A DNA stretch of 40,135 nucleotides from an uncultured Paracoccaceae bacterium (GCA_913060475.1 CAJXSD010000020.1:1-40135), one strand, 5' to 3'. Positions 7,726 to 16,279 are shown, counted from the stretch's first letter. The notes: generated by a model from the sequence alone, not told the origin. Translations and numbers: made by a program.

Positions 7726-8055
7726 ATGGCAGACGGTGTAAAACCACGCGTGAAAGCTCCCAAAAAGGCAGCTGCAGGCGAAGTCGTAACAATCAAATGT
7801 TTGATCAGCCACAAAATGGAATCTGGTCAGCGTAAAGATGGCGACGGTAACAAAATCCCACGCTCGATCATCAATCGCTTTACGTGCGATTTCAACGGAA
7901 AATCGGTTATTGATGTAGCGATGGAACCTGCTATTTCGACCAACCCATATTTCCAATTCGAGGCAACTGTTCCAGAAGCAGGTGAATTCAAGTTCACTTG
8001 GTATGATGATGACGGTTCAGTCTATGAAGAATCAAAGAGAGTCGCAATCGGCTAA
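7726..8055 (+). CDS. soxZ: SoxZ, partner subunit of SoxYZ
   Basis: SoxZ is the immunoglobulin-like partner that holds SoxY and presents its flexible cysteine arm to the other Sox enzymes. The 109 residues have no signal peptide, as usual: SoxZ rides out with SoxY through Tat. Family blocks seen are KPRVKAPKKAAAGEVVTIK, ISHKMESGQRKD, IPRSIINRFTCDFNG and FKFTWYDDDGSVYE. GGAG lies a few bases before ATG 7726. An 11-bp hairpin follows the stop, before soxA. Confidence 0.95.
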   Translation: MADGVKPRVKAPKKAAAGEVVTIKCLISHKMESGQRKDGDGNKIPRSIINRFTCDFNGKSVIDVAMEPAISTNPYFQFEATVPEAGEFKFTWYDDDGSVYEESKRVAIG

Positions 8056-8071
8056 ACCGGTTTAGACATTG

Positions 8072-8096
8072 GTGGCCTCGCCTTAGGTGGGGCCAC
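8072..8096 (+). other. Intercistronic hairpin between soxZ and soxA
   Basis: An 11-bp stem (GTGGCCTCGCC at 8072-8082 with GGTGGGGCCAC at 8086-8096) has a 3-base loop and contains two G-U pairs. It lies 17 bases after the soxZ stop and is followed by the soxA ribosome site GGGAGG. There is no T-run, so it looks more like an mRNA stabiliser or processing site than a terminator. Such an element could raise SoxXYZ relative to SoxA (inference). Confidence 0.6.
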
Positions 8097-8115
8097 ATTT
8101 ACGGGAGGAACAGCT

Positions 8116-8961
8116 ATGAAAATTAAAGCAGTCACAGCAATTGCAGCCGTGCTACTTTCCACCTCGGTTTTCGCGGATGAAGACGCAGAGCTGGTTGTAA
8201 ACGGCGAAATCGAAATGGTGACCAAGACTGCCGCGCCTGCACATTTGTCCGACGCCTTGGACGAAGTGTTGTCAGGTTGGCGTTTCCGGTCAGACGAAAC
8301 CCAGCTAATGCAGATGGACGATTTCGACAACCCAGGTATGGTTGCCGTTGATGCCGCAGCTGAGGCGTGGGACGCAGTCGAAGGCTCTGAGGGCAAATCA
8401 TGCGCGTCATGCCATGGCGATGTTGCTGACTCTATGGTTGGTGTGCGCGCCGTATATCCCAAGTGGAATGACGCGGCCGAAGAGGTTCGCACGCTGGCGA
8501 TGCAAATCAACGATTGTCGCGAAAATAAAATGGGCGCAGAAAAATACGGCTATACATCCGGCGACATGGCCGCGATGGAGGCGTTGATTTCTGTGCAATC
8601 GCGCGGCATGCCAGTAAATGTTGCAATCGACGGCCCAGTCCAGGCGACATGGGAAGCGGGCAAAGACCTGTATTACACACGGACAGGCCAGTTGGATTTG
8701 TCATGCGCAAGCTGCCACGAGCAGAACTATGGCAATATGATCCGCGCGGACCATCTGTCCCAAGGTCAGATCAACGGTTTCCCTGTATACCGTTTGAAAA
8801 ACGCGAAATTGAACACGGCACATGCCCGTTTCAAAGGGTGTGTTCGCGATACACGCGCAGAAACATTCAAACCAGGTTCAGCGGAATTCATCGCGCTGGA
8901 ACTGTATGTCGCGTCACGCGGCAACGGTCTGTCGGTCGAAGCACCATCAGTTCGTAACTAA
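8116..8961 (+). CDS. soxA: SoxA, dihaem c-type cytochrome subunit of SoxXA
   Basis: SoxA carries the catalytic cysteinyl-ligated haem that joins thiosulfate to SoxY. The 281-residue precursor has a signal peptide cut near residue 20. It has two haem c sites: CASCH at 96-100 and CASCH at 197-201. Cys134 (NDCREN) is placed like a haem ligand. Cys242 in FKGCVRDTRAET is the active-site cysteine that becomes a persulfide. Keeping both haem sites marks the dihaem form found in Paracoccus and Rhodovulum relatives, rather than the single-haem form of some other groups. A strong terminator-like hairpin follows the stop. Confidence 0.95.
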   Translation: MKIKAVTAIAAVLLSTSVFADEDAELVVNGEIEMVTKTAAPAHLSDALDEVLSGWRFRSDETQLMQMDDFDNPGMVAVDAAAEAWDAVEGSEGKSCASCHGDVADSMVGVRAVYPKWNDAAEEVRTLAMQINDCRENKMGAEKYGYTSGDMAAMEALISVQSRGMPVNVAIDGPVQATWEAGKDLYYTRTGQLDLSCASCHEQNYGNMIRADHLSQGQINGFPVYRLKNAKLNTAHARFKGCVRDTRAETFKPGSAEFIALELYVASRGNGLSVEAPSVRN

Positions 8962-8966
8962 TCACC

Positions 8967-9008
8967 ATAGCCCCGCACGTTTTTGGCGTGTGGGGTTATC
9001 TTCTTTTT
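8967..9008 (+). terminator. Terminator-like hairpin between soxA and soxB
   Basis: A 13-bp stem (8967-8979 with 8987-8999) has a GC-rich core CCCC/GGGG and two G-U pairs. The loop is TTTTTGG and a T-rich tract CTTCTTTTT (9000-9008) follows. It begins 5 bases after the soxA stop. This has the look of an intrinsic terminator inside the sox run. soxBCD would then depend on readthrough or on a promoter in the next 50 bases. Confidence 0.7.
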
Positions 9009-9019
9009 GACCCATTCAA

Positions 9020-9031
9020 ATATGCGCATAT
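9020..9031. promoter_or_regulatory. Perfect 12-base palindrome upstream of soxB
   Basis: ATATGCGCATAT is a perfect palindrome 27 bases before the soxB start. It lies in the 50-base space between the upstream terminator-like hairpin and the gene. It may be an operator or part of a promoter for soxBCD. No binding protein can be assigned, and 12-base palindromes do arise by chance, so confidence is low. Confidence 0.25.
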
Positions 9032-9058
9032 GATGCGTGATGCAAGGATGCTACTCTC

Positions 9059-10756
9059 ATGATCTCTCGTCGCGACTTTCTTCAGGTTGGTATGGCTGCT
9101 ACGGCCATGTATGGTGCCTCAGGCTTTGGCAATTGGTCCCGTTTGGCGGCGCAACAGCGTCTGACCCAGGATGACCTGTTGCAGTTTGACACGTTTGGTA
9201 ATGTCACCTTGATCCACATCACGGACATTCATGCACAGCTAAAGCCGATCTATTTCCGCGAACCGGAAATCAACTTGGGTGTTGGTCCTGCCTTTGGTCA
9301 GGTGCCGCACGTCACCGGCGCTGATTTTCGTAAAATGTACGGGATCAATGATGGTTCTCCCTCCCACTATGCGTTGACCTATAACGATTTTACGGCAATG
9401 GCGCAGACCTATGGACGTGTCGGCGGTTTGGACCGCGTGGCAACTGTGGTCAATTCCATTCGTGCCGATCGCCCTGATGCGATTTTGTTGGACGGTGGTG
9501 ATACGTGGCACGGGTCCTATACCTGTTATCACACCCAGGGTCAGGATATGGTCAACGTAATGAATGCGCTGAACCCTGATGCGATGACGTTCCACTGGGA
9601 ATTCACCCTAGGGTCCGAACGTGTACAAGAAATTGTTGAAAATCTGCCTTTTGCGGCTTTGGGTCAAAACATTTTCGATGCGGAATGGGATGAACCCACG
9701 GACCTGTTCCCGCCTTATAAAATGTTCGAACGCGGTGGTGCCAAAGTTGCGGTTATCGGCCAGGCCTTCCCCTATATGCCCATCGCGAACCCCGGCTGGA
9801 TGTTCCCTGAATACAGCTTTGGTATTCGTGATCAACGGATGCAGGAAATGGTCGACGAAGTGCGCGGCATGGGTGCAGAGGTTGTCGTTGTTTTGTCCCA
9901 CAACGGTTTCGACGTAGACAAGAAAATGGCCGGTCGTGTATCTGGCATCGATGTCATTTTGTCCGGCCACACGCACGACGCTTTGCCCGAACCTGTGTTG
10001 GTGGGTGAAACAATCATCGTCGCCTCAGGATCAAACGGCAAATTCGTCAGCCGTGTTGATTTGGATGTACGCGATGGACGCATGATGGGTTTCAAACATA
10101 AATTGATCCCCATTTTCTCGGATGTGATTACGCCAGATGCGAATATGACCGCGCTGATTGACGAACAGCGTGCGCCCTATCTGGATCAACTGACCGAGGT
10201 GATCGGCCAGACCGATAGCCTGTTGTATCGTCGTGGCAATTTCAACGGGACATGGGATGATCTGATCTGTGACGCCCTAATCCAAGAACGCGAGGCTGAC
10301 ATTTCCATGTCACCTGGCGTGCGTTGGGGTCCATCCATCCTGCCAGGCCAGGATATCACCCGCGAAGACATCTGGAACGTCACCTCAATGACCTATGGCA
10401 AAGCGTACCGCACGGAAATGACAGGTGAATTCATCCATGTGATCCTAGAGGATGTGGCTGATAACCTGTTTAACGTTGATCCCTATTACCAGCAGGGCGG
10501 CGACATGGTGCGTATTGGTGGCATGGGATACCGCATTGACGTGTCCAAACCCCAAGGCAGCCGTATTTCGGAAATGACCCTGTTGAAAACAGGCGAGGCG
10601 ATTGATCCTGCGAAAACCTATGTTGTTGCAGGCTGGGCATCCGTAAACGAAGGCACCGAAGGTCCACAAATTTGGGACGTGGTCGAAAGCCACATCCGCA
10701 AGCAGGGCACAATCACTGTGGCCCCGAATAACAGCGTGAAAGTGGTTGGCATCTAA
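9059..10756 (+). CDS. soxB: SoxB, thiosulfohydrolase
   Basis: SoxB hydrolyses the terminal sulfonate from SoxY-bound thiosulfonate and releases sulfate in the periplasm. The 565 residues begin with a twin-arginine signal (SRRDFLQVGMAAT). They follow the 5'-nucleotidase/calcineurin-like plan with a dimanganese site: LIHITDIHAQ (Asp56, His58), LLDGGDTWHGS, a TFHWEFTLG block, and VILSGHTHDALPEP for the later metal histidines. The C-terminal 5'-nucleotidase domain contains TYGKAYRTEMTG. The length is normal. It opens the second half of the rightward sox arm behind a terminator-like hairpin, with a 38-base gap to soxC. Confidence 0.96.
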   Translation: MISRRDFLQVGMAATAMYGASGFGNWSRLAAQQRLTQDDLLQFDTFGNVTLIHITDIHAQLKPIYFREPEINLGVGPAFGQVPHVTGADFRKMYGINDGSPSHYALTYNDFTAMAQTYGRVGGLDRVATVVNSIRADRPDAILLDGGDTWHGSYTCYHTQGQDMVNVMNALNPDAMTFHWEFTLGSERVQEIVENLPFAALGQNIFDAEWDEPTDLFPPYKMFERGGAKVAVIGQAFPYMPIANPGWMFPEYSFGIRDQRMQEMVDEVRGMGAEVVVVLSHNGFDVDKKMAGRVSGIDVILSGHTHDALPEPVLVGETIIVASGSNGKFVSRVDLDVRDGRMMGFKHKLIPIFSDVITPDANMTALIDEQRAPYLDQLTEVIGQTDSLLYRRGNFNGTWDDLICDALIQEREADISMSPGVRWGPSILPGQDITREDIWNVTSMTYGKAYRTEMTGEFIHVILEDVADNLFNVDPYYQQGGDMVRIGGMGYRIDVSKPQGSRISEMTLLKTGEAIDPAKTYVVAGWASVNEGTEGPQIWDVVESHIRKQGTITVAPNNSVKVVGI

Positions 10757-10794
10757 GCCAGCTGAACATCAACTAGCAAAGGAGCATTTAGACA

Positions 10795-12063
10795 ATGACA
10801 GTCAGCTTCAAGAATGGCAAAGCGTCCCGCCGTCAGTTTCTGACGGGGGCGGCCGCTGCGGGTGCAGGAACGGTTGCCGCATCGGTTGCCAAGGCAGCCG
10901 GTGATCCCTTGATCACAGAAAAACAGGTTTGGGCACAGGCCACAGGGGACGGTGTTGATGCCACCCCATATGGTTTGCCTATCGAATTCGAATCCGATGT
11001 GGTTCGCCGCAACGTGGAATGGTTGACAGCCGATACCATCAGCTCGATCAACTTTACCCCGATCCATGCGCTGGACGGCACAATCACGCCACAGGGCTGT
11101 GCGTTTGAACGTCACCATTCGGGTGCGATCGAAATGCGCAAAGAAGATTACCGTTTGATGATCAATGGTCTGGTCGATACCCCATTGGTCTTTACTTACG
11201 AAGATCTGGAACGGTTCCCCCGTGAAAACCATGTGTATTTCTGCGAATGTGCGGCGAACACAGGCATGGAATGGGCAGGCGCCCAGCTGAACGGTGCACA
11301 GTTCACCCATGGCATGATCCACAATATGGAATACACAGGCGTTCCCCTGCGGACGTTGCTGAACGAAGCGGGTATTCAGACCGAGGGCAAATGGGTTTAT
11401 GTTGAGGGTGCGGATGCATCGTCAAACGGCCGTTCGATCCCATTGGAAAAGGCGTTGGACGACGTGTTGGTCGCGTTCAAGGCAAACGGCGAAGCGCTGC
11501 GCAAAGAACATGGCTATCCTGTGCGTTTGGTCGTTCCCGGTTGGGAAGGCAACATGTGGGTTAAATGGTTGCGCCGCATTGAGGTGACAAACCAAGCCGT
11601 CGAAAGCCGCGAAGAAACATCGAAATACACCGATACTTTGGCAGACGGCACATCCCGTAAATGGACATGGGTCATGGATGCAAAATCCGTGGTCACCAGC
11701 CCATCACCGCAGGCACCGATCAAACACGGCAAAGGACCGTTGGTGATCACAGGTCTGGCATGGTCGGGCCGTGGTGCCATCACCCGTGTCGATGTGTCTA
11801 TCGACGGCGGTAAAAACTGGCAAGAGGCCCGTTTGGGCGCGCCAGGATCCAAGGGTGCGATGTCACGGTTCTATCTGGACATCAATTGGGACGGTCAGGA
11901 AATGTTCCTGCAGTCGCGCGCACATGATGACACTGGTTATGTTCAGCCCACCAAAACGCAATTGCGCGATGTTCGTGGCCTGAATTCAATCTATCACAAC
12001 AACTGTATCCAAACATGGTGGGTAAGATCCAATGGGGAGGCAGAGAATGTCGAAATTTCTTAA
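10795..12063 (+). CDS. soxC: SoxC, molybdopterin subunit of sulfane dehydrogenase SoxCD
   Basis: SoxCD oxidises the sulfane sulfur left on SoxY, taking six electrons, so thiosulfate can go fully to sulfate without sulfur globules. SoxC is the sulfite-oxidase-family molybdenum subunit. The 422 residues open with a Tat signal (ASRRQFLTGAAAAGAG). The Mo-binding core shows FERHHSGAIEM, then YFCECAANTGMEWAG with the ligand cysteine region, then AQFTHGMIHNMEYTGVPLR and WEGNMWVKWLRRIEV. The C-terminal dimerisation domain has ITRVDVSIDGGKNW and ends YHNNCIQTWWVRSNG. AAAGGAG precedes ATG 10795. The 3' end overlaps soxD by 17 bases. Confidence 0.95.
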   Translation: MTVSFKNGKASRRQFLTGAAAAGAGTVAASVAKAAGDPLITEKQVWAQATGDGVDATPYGLPIEFESDVVRRNVEWLTADTISSINFTPIHALDGTITPQGCAFERHHSGAIEMRKEDYRLMINGLVDTPLVFTYEDLERFPRENHVYFCECAANTGMEWAGAQLNGAQFTHGMIHNMEYTGVPLRTLLNEAGIQTEGKWVYVEGADASSNGRSIPLEKALDDVLVAFKANGEALRKEHGYPVRLVVPGWEGNMWVKWLRRIEVTNQAVESREETSKYTDTLADGTSRKWTWVMDAKSVVTSPSPQAPIKHGKGPLVITGLAWSGRGAITRVDVSIDGGKNWQEARLGAPGSKGAMSRFYLDINWDGQEMFLQSRAHDDTGYVQPTKTQLRDVRGLNSIYHNNCIQTWWVRSNGEAENVEIS

Positions 12064-13081
12064 TTCTGTAATCGCGGCCACTTTGTTGGCATCTCCAGTT
12101 GCTGCGGAAAAATTTGGTTTGGGCCGTGCTGCCCTGCCAGAGGAAATCGCCGCATGGGATCTGGATGTTTCCCCGGATGGAACGGGTCTGCCTGCAGGGT
12201 CTGGTAATGCAATTGATGGTGACGAATTATTCGCCGAACATTGTGCGATCTGTCACGGTGATTTCGCCGAAGGCGTGGACAATTGGCCCAAACTGGCCGG
12301 CGGTATGGACACATTGGACCACGAAGATCCATTGAAAACCGTTGGATCCTACTGGCCCTATCTGTCGACAGCGTTCGACTATGTGCGCCGTTCAATGCCC
12401 TTTGGAAATGCGCAGTCATTGTCCGATGATGATGTCTATGCCATCACCGCCTATATTCTGTATTCAAATGACTTGATCGACGATGATTTTGAATTATCCA
12501 AGGATACGTTTTTCGACGTTGAAATGCCCAACGCTGATGGGTTCATCATCGATGATCGCGCGGAAACGGAATATGCCGTCTTTACCGAAGCCTGCATGAC
12601 AGATTGTAAAGACAGCGTTGAAATCACCATGCGCGCTTTGGTGTTGGACGTGACCCCAGAGGAAGAGGGCGCAGAAGAAGCCGCAGCTGAACCCGTTGTT
12701 GAGGTCGCCGCCGTGGTCGAAGAAACACCAGCCGAACCCGAAGTGGTCGCCGCAGCGTTTGACGCAGAATTGGCCGCAAAGGGCGAAAAGGTTTTCAGAA
12801 AATGTAAAGCCTGCCACCAAGTGGGTGAAGGCGCATCAAACAAAACGGGCCCCGTTTTGAACGGCGTTGTAGGTGCATCCATCGGCCATATCGAGGATTT
12901 CCGCTATTCCAAAGTCTTTGGTCAAATGAAGGACGATGGCATGGTCTGGGATGAAGCGAATTTGTCCGCATTCCTAGCCAAGCCAAAAGCGTTTGCAAAG
13001 GGTACCAAAATGTCCTTTGCCGGCCTGCGCAAAGACAGCGAAATCGCGGCCGTCATCGAATATCTGAAACAGTTTCAGTAA
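12047..13081 (+). CDS. soxD: SoxD, dihaem cytochrome c subunit of sulfane dehydrogenase SoxCD
   Basis: SoxD accepts electrons from SoxC and passes them to the respiratory chain. The 344-residue precursor starts at ATG 12047, behind GGGGAGG at 12034-12040, inside the end of soxC. This argues for translational coupling and equal subunit supply. A signal peptide ends near residue 20. Haem site one is CAICH at 66-70. Haem site two is CKACH at 253-257 with likely axial Met322 (GTKMSFAG). The two cytochrome domains are joined by an Ala/Glu/Val-rich linker of about 35 residues. The gene ends the cluster; soxE, soxF, soxG and soxH do not follow. A clear terminator lies just after. Confidence 0.94.
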   Translation: MSKFLNSVIAATLLASPVAAEKFGLGRAALPEEIAAWDLDVSPDGTGLPAGSGNAIDGDELFAEHCAICHGDFAEGVDNWPKLAGGMDTLDHEDPLKTVGSYWPYLSTAFDYVRRSMPFGNAQSLSDDDVYAITAYILYSNDLIDDDFELSKDTFFDVEMPNADGFIIDDRAETEYAVFTEACMTDCKDSVEITMRALVLDVTPEEEGAEEAAAEPVVEVAAVVEETPAEPEVVAAAFDAELAAKGEKVFRKCKACHQVGEGASNKTGPVLNGVVGASIGHIEDFRYSKVFGQMKDDGMVWDEANLSAFLAKPKAFAKGTKMSFAGLRKDSEIAAVIEYLKQFQ

Positions 13082-13101
13082 GGTGACATAACAGCTGATT
13101 G

Positions 13102-13130
13102 AAATGGCGCGCTTGGTCGCGCCATTTTTT
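13102..13130 (+). terminator. Intrinsic terminator of the sox operon
   Basis: A perfect 10-bp stem (AAATGGCGCG at 13102-13111, CGCGCCATTT at 13118-13127) with loop CTTGGT runs into a six-T tract. It lies 20 bases after the soxD stop. The stem's A-rich left side means it may also stop the convergent photolyase-like transcript. Confidence 0.88.
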
Positions 13131-14319
13131 ATGCCTCAATCCGGTCCAGAAATTCGTCGATATGGGATTTGAACCGGAAAAACCCATGCGTTGCCTTGGG
13201 CCATGCACGCGCGTCATAGCCCGTCATGATTTGCACCACCTGCGGGTCGCCCTGCGCGTCTTCACGTTCAAACTGAACCAACATGTCCGCAACAGGTCCG
13301 ACAGGGGCATAGGGGGTCACGATCACATCTAATGCATGACGCTGCGCCCAGGCCCGCATGTCTGACACACTGCGCAGGATGGTCGCGGGTGCGCCGTCTG
13401 TGCGGGCCGCATGATCCTGGGCGAGGCATTCGACAAAATTTGTGACGGTGTCCGACAGGGTCAGGGGACTTAGATCTGTCAGTCCAGTGACATAAGCATA
13501 GCTGACCGCCGTCTGTCCAAGGTCTGCAATGTCGGACAGATCCATGTCATCGTCATGCCCCAAGACACCAACGCGCCCCGCAATGCGTGGAATAACCCGC
13601 GGCCCCAGGGGTTTCGGGGCGTGATGTGTGAAATCGGGCAGCCGCGGCAATGCGGGGGTCAATCCGGTTGGGGCAAATCGGTTGCGTGTAAATTTGGCGA
13701 TGTTGTCCGGGGTTGCCAGATACGCCTTGCCCGTGGTGTGCAGCCCTGCCACCCATCGCCAGCTTAGCGTGTTGCTGGCGGGATCGCCGTCCAGCAAGTG
13801 GCGCAGGAAAAAATCGGCACCCAATTCCCAGGGCAATTCCAGCGTGAAAACCCAAATCGATGCAAACCACATGCGCGTATGATTATGCAGGTAACCGGTT
13901 TTTACCAATTCCTTGGCCCAAACATCGAAACAGTCGATGCCCGTATCACCCAAACAGGCCCGGGTCCAACGTTGACGCAGCCCAGATTGGGTTTGCACAT
14001 CATTCATATGCCGGTCTAGCGCGGCCCTGTATTCGCGCCAGACATAGGGCCGCAGTTCCAGCCAGCCTTTCCAATAGGTGCGCCAGAATACCTCTTGTAT
14101 GAATTTTTCGGCCTCTTTGCGGCTGTGTTGGGTCAGAACCTGCCCTAACACATGGCGTTCTGATATAACGCGCCGCCGGATATAGGGGGACAGCGTGGAT
14201 ACATTGGTCCGCCGATCCGCGCCAAAGTCAAAGTTGCGATATTGGGCGTAATGTGCCCCTGCGTTTGGAATAAATTGCGTTAATTGGTCTAACGCTGCCT
14301 GTTGGGTTGGGATGAACAT
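13129..14319 (-). CDS. Short photolyase/cryptochrome-like FAD-binding protein
   Basis: A 396-residue protein whose first 225 residues match the helical FAD-binding half of DNA photolyases and cryptochromes. STLSPYIRRRVIS corresponds to the 'LSPYLRFG' helix and KFIQEVFWRTYWKGWLE to the next. TGYLHNHTRMWFASIWVFTLELPWELGADFFL and HLLDGDPASNTLSWRWVAG are the flavin-pocket segments. The usual N-terminal antenna alpha/beta domain is absent. Instead about 170 residues follow the flavin core; they include a small Rossmann-like stretch (RHALDVIVTPYAPVGPVADML). DNA repair or light sensing are both possible. The stop lies at the edge of the sox terminator hairpin. Family assignment of the core is firm; function is not. 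Confidence 0.75.
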   Translation of the reverse strand: MFIPTQQAALDQLTQFIPNAGAHYAQYRNFDFGADRRTNVSTLSPYIRRRVISERHVLGQVLTQHSRKEAEKFIQEVFWRTYWKGWLELRPYVWREYRAALDRHMNDVQTQSGLRQRWTRACLGDTGIDCFDVWAKELVKTGYLHNHTRMWFASIWVFTLELPWELGADFFLRHLLDGDPASNTLSWRWVAGLHTTGKAYLATPDNIAKFTRNRFAPTGLTPALPRLPDFTHHAPKPLGPRVIPRIAGRVGVLGHDDDMDLSDIADLGQTAVSYAYVTGLTDLSPLTLSDTVTNFVECLAQDHAARTDGAPATILRSVSDMRAWAQRHALDVIVTPYAPVGPVADMLVQFEREDAQGDPQVVQIMTGYDARAWPKATHGFFRFKSHIDEFLDRIEA

Positions 14320-14362
14320 ATGCGACCTCTTTTGCGGGCAACTAGCCTGCGATCACCTGGTG

Positions 14363-15379
14363 TCAACCCTGTCCTGCGCCCCATGCTTTGCGAAACGCAT
14401 TTGGGGGGACGCCGTATTTCGAACGATATTGCCGCGCCAAATGGGATGTTGAATTAAACCCGGTGGCGGCCGCAATTTCCGTGATGGTCAGATTGGTTTC
14501 GTTTAACAACGCATGCGCCCGTTCCAATCGCAAACCGTAATAAAACTGGGTCGGTGATTGATGGGTGTATTTTTTGAACAACCGTTCCAATTGGCGCCGC
14601 GAAATCCCCAAGGTGTCGCATAAATCTAACAGGGGCAGGGGCTCTTCTACGGTTTGACTCATGACTTGGATGGCGTGCAACAGTTTTTGATTGCGCGATC
14701 CAATGGCAACCGACAGCGATGATTTCTGCGGCGCGCTGCGATCGTTGGATCGTTTGTGGATACACATATCTGCAATGACCAGGGCAATATCGGACCCGTG
14801 GTCACGTTCGATCAAATCCAACATCAAATCCGTTGCGGCATTCCCGCCGCCGCAGGTAATCAACCGATCTTCAATTTCATAGAGGTTCTGCGTCGGCACC
14901 AAATCTGGGAATAATTCCGAAAACGCGGGCTGATTTTCCCAATGCAGGGTAAAGCGTGATTTTCCAATAATTCCCGCCTGCGCCAAGGCAAAGGCCCCGG
15001 TGCAAATGCCGCCCATCTGGGTGCCCGTGCGGTGGTTGCGCCGGATCCAGTTTAACACATCGGCTGATGCCGCCTTGCCTGGTTCAACCCCGGAACAGAC
15101 AAACACTGTGGCATCCTTGGGGATCGTGTCCAATGCCATGTCAGGGGTAATCGTCACACCGTTCGAACAGGTCACAGGCGCGCCATCCGGTGTCATTGTG
15201 TACCATTCATACAGTGTTTTTTGGCTAAGCTGGTTTGCGATACGCAACGGTTCCAGAGCCGAGGAAAAGGCCAGCATTGTCATTTTGGGCAGCAGTACAA
15301 AATAGAACACCTTGGCCGGTCCCGAGGTGTCGACCGAAAAACTGGCTGCGCCGCGCTGAATGAATTTTGCCTGTGTCAC
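14363..15379 (-). CDS. GlxA-family AraC-type transcriptional regulator
   Basis: A 338-residue regulator with two domains. Residues about 22-190 form a DJ-1/PfpI (class I glutamine amidotransferase-like) sensor domain, with the signature GGICTGAFALAQAGIIGKSRFTLHW. Residues about 230-330 form an AraC DNA-binding domain with two helix-turn-helices (LCDTLGISRRQLERLFKKY and ITEIAAATGFNSTSHLARQY). It matches the GlxA/GbdR/CdhR group, which controls betaine, carnitine or similar amine catabolism; no such genes lie beside it, so the target is unknown. The start is GTG at 15377-15379, after AAAGGG. It is divergent from clpP, which is probably not its target. Confidence 0.85.
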   Translation of the reverse strand: MTQAKFIQRGAASFSVDTSGPAKVFYFVLLPKMTMLAFSSALEPLRIANQLSQKTLYEWYTMTPDGAPVTCSNGVTITPDMALDTIPKDATVFVCSGVEPGKAASADVLNWIRRNHRTGTQMGGICTGAFALAQAGIIGKSRFTLHWENQPAFSELFPDLVPTQNLYEIEDRLITCGGGNAATDLMLDLIERDHGSDIALVIADMCIHKRSNDRSAPQKSSLSVAIGSRNQKLLHAIQVMSQTVEEPLPLLDLCDTLGISRRQLERLFKKYTHQSPTQFYYGLRLERAHALLNETNLTITEIAAATGFNSTSHLARQYRSKYGVPPNAFRKAWGAGQG

Positions 15380-15510
15380 GATGGGCCCTTTGGTTTGTGT
15401 GCACAGTTTAATGACTTTCTTGTTCCTTGAAAACGGGTATTCGGCGTTGTTTTTGATATCGCGGCGGAAATTGGCACTGCATGCCCTGTTTGGGCGTTAA
15501 CGAAAAATAA

Positions 15511-15533
15511 ATTTTGACAGATCATATCAAAAT
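15511..15533. promoter_or_regulatory. Inverted repeat in the glxA-like/clpP divergent promoter region
   Basis: ATTTTGA (15511-15517) and TCAAAAT (15527-15533) form a perfect 7-bp inverted repeat with a 9-base spacer, in the 230-base gap between the AraC-type gene and clpP. The left arm overlaps a TTGACA box (15514-15519). It may be an operator or a -35 element; I cannot match a convincing -10 at standard spacing. Nothing else in this gap stands out. Confidence 0.3.
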
Positions 15534-15609
15534 GCCGCTGGGCTATTGCAGCTGCCTGCGACGCGGACTAAGTTTCTAGGAAAGGCTTAGATATGATAGG
15601 TAGGTTACT

Positions 15610-16233
15610 ATGAAAGATCCCTTAGACGTATACATGAACACCTTGGTCCCGATGGTGGTCGAACAAACCAGCCGCGGCGAACGTGCCTATGATATTTTTT
15701 CACGCCTGCTGAAAGAACGCATCATTTTCCTCAATGGTCCCGTACATGATGGCATGTCATCGCTGATCGTGGCGCAGTTGCTGCACCTTGAGGCGGAAAA
15801 TCCATCCAAGGAAATCAGCATGTATATCAACAGCCCTGGTGGTGTTGTGACCTCAGGTCTGTCGATTTATGATACCATGCAATATATCCGTCCCAAGGTA
15901 TCAACGCTGGTGATCGGGCAAGCGGCATCCATGGGGTCATTGCTGTTGGCCGCGGGCGAGGCGGGCATGCGTTATTCCCTGCCAAACAGCCGCGTCATGG
16001 TGCACCAGCCCTCGGGCGGATATCAGGGGCAGGCAACCGACATTATGATCCATGCCCAGGAAACGCAAAAACTGAAAAACCGTCTGAACCAAATTTATGT
16101 GCAACACACTGGCCAGGATTTGGAAACAGTCGAGGCCGCATTAGAACGCGACAATTTCATGTCCCCCGAGGATGCGAAAGATTGGGGGCTGATTGATGAA
16201 ATCGTGTCCAAACGCGCACAGGCTGACGAATGA
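15610..16233 (+). CDS. clpP: ClpP, ATP-dependent protease proteolytic subunit
   Basis: ClpP is the serine protease chamber that degrades proteins unfolded by ClpX or ClpA. The 207 residues contain the full catalytic triad: Ser107 in GQAASMGS, His132 in VMVHQPSGG and Asp181 in [11 protein letters not shown]. The spacing (25 and 49 residues) equals that of E. coli ClpP. The N-terminus has [20 protein letters not shown], which is normal for the mature axial loop. ATG 15610 is preceded by a weak ribosome site. clpX follows 126 bases later, with a hairpin between them. Confidence 0.97.
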   Translation: MKDPLDVYMNTLVPMVVEQTSRGERAYDIFSRLLKERIIFLNGPVHDGMSSLIVAQLLHLEAENPSKEISMYINSPGGVVTSGLSIYDTMQYIRPKVSTLVIGQAASMGSLLLAAGEAGMRYSLPNSRVMVHQPSGGYQGQATDIMIHAQETQKLKNRLNQIYVQHTGQDLETVEAALERDNFMSPEDAKDWGLIDEIVSKRAQADE

Positions 16234-16240
16234 TTGAACG

Positions 16241-16279
16241 CATCACAATGGAAAAAATTCTAATTTAGCCATTGTGGTG
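16241..16279 (+). other. Hairpin between clpP and clpX
   Basis: CATCACAATGG (16241-16251) pairs with CCATTGTGGTG (16269-16279) in an 11-bp stem with one G-U pair and a 17-base A/T-rich loop, starting 7 bases after the clpP stop. No T-tract follows. It may attenuate readthrough or mark an mRNA processing site. The 80 bases that follow would then hold a separate clpX promoter (inference). Confidence 0.5.

Noticed and set aside
9832..10113. Antisense open frames within soxB and soxC
   Set aside because: They follow from codon bias in well-supported genes; none has a ribosome site or domain.
12990..13000. TTTGCAAA inside soxD as an ScfR site
   Set aside because: It is made of Phe-Ala-Lys codons within a conserved region and is far from a promoter.
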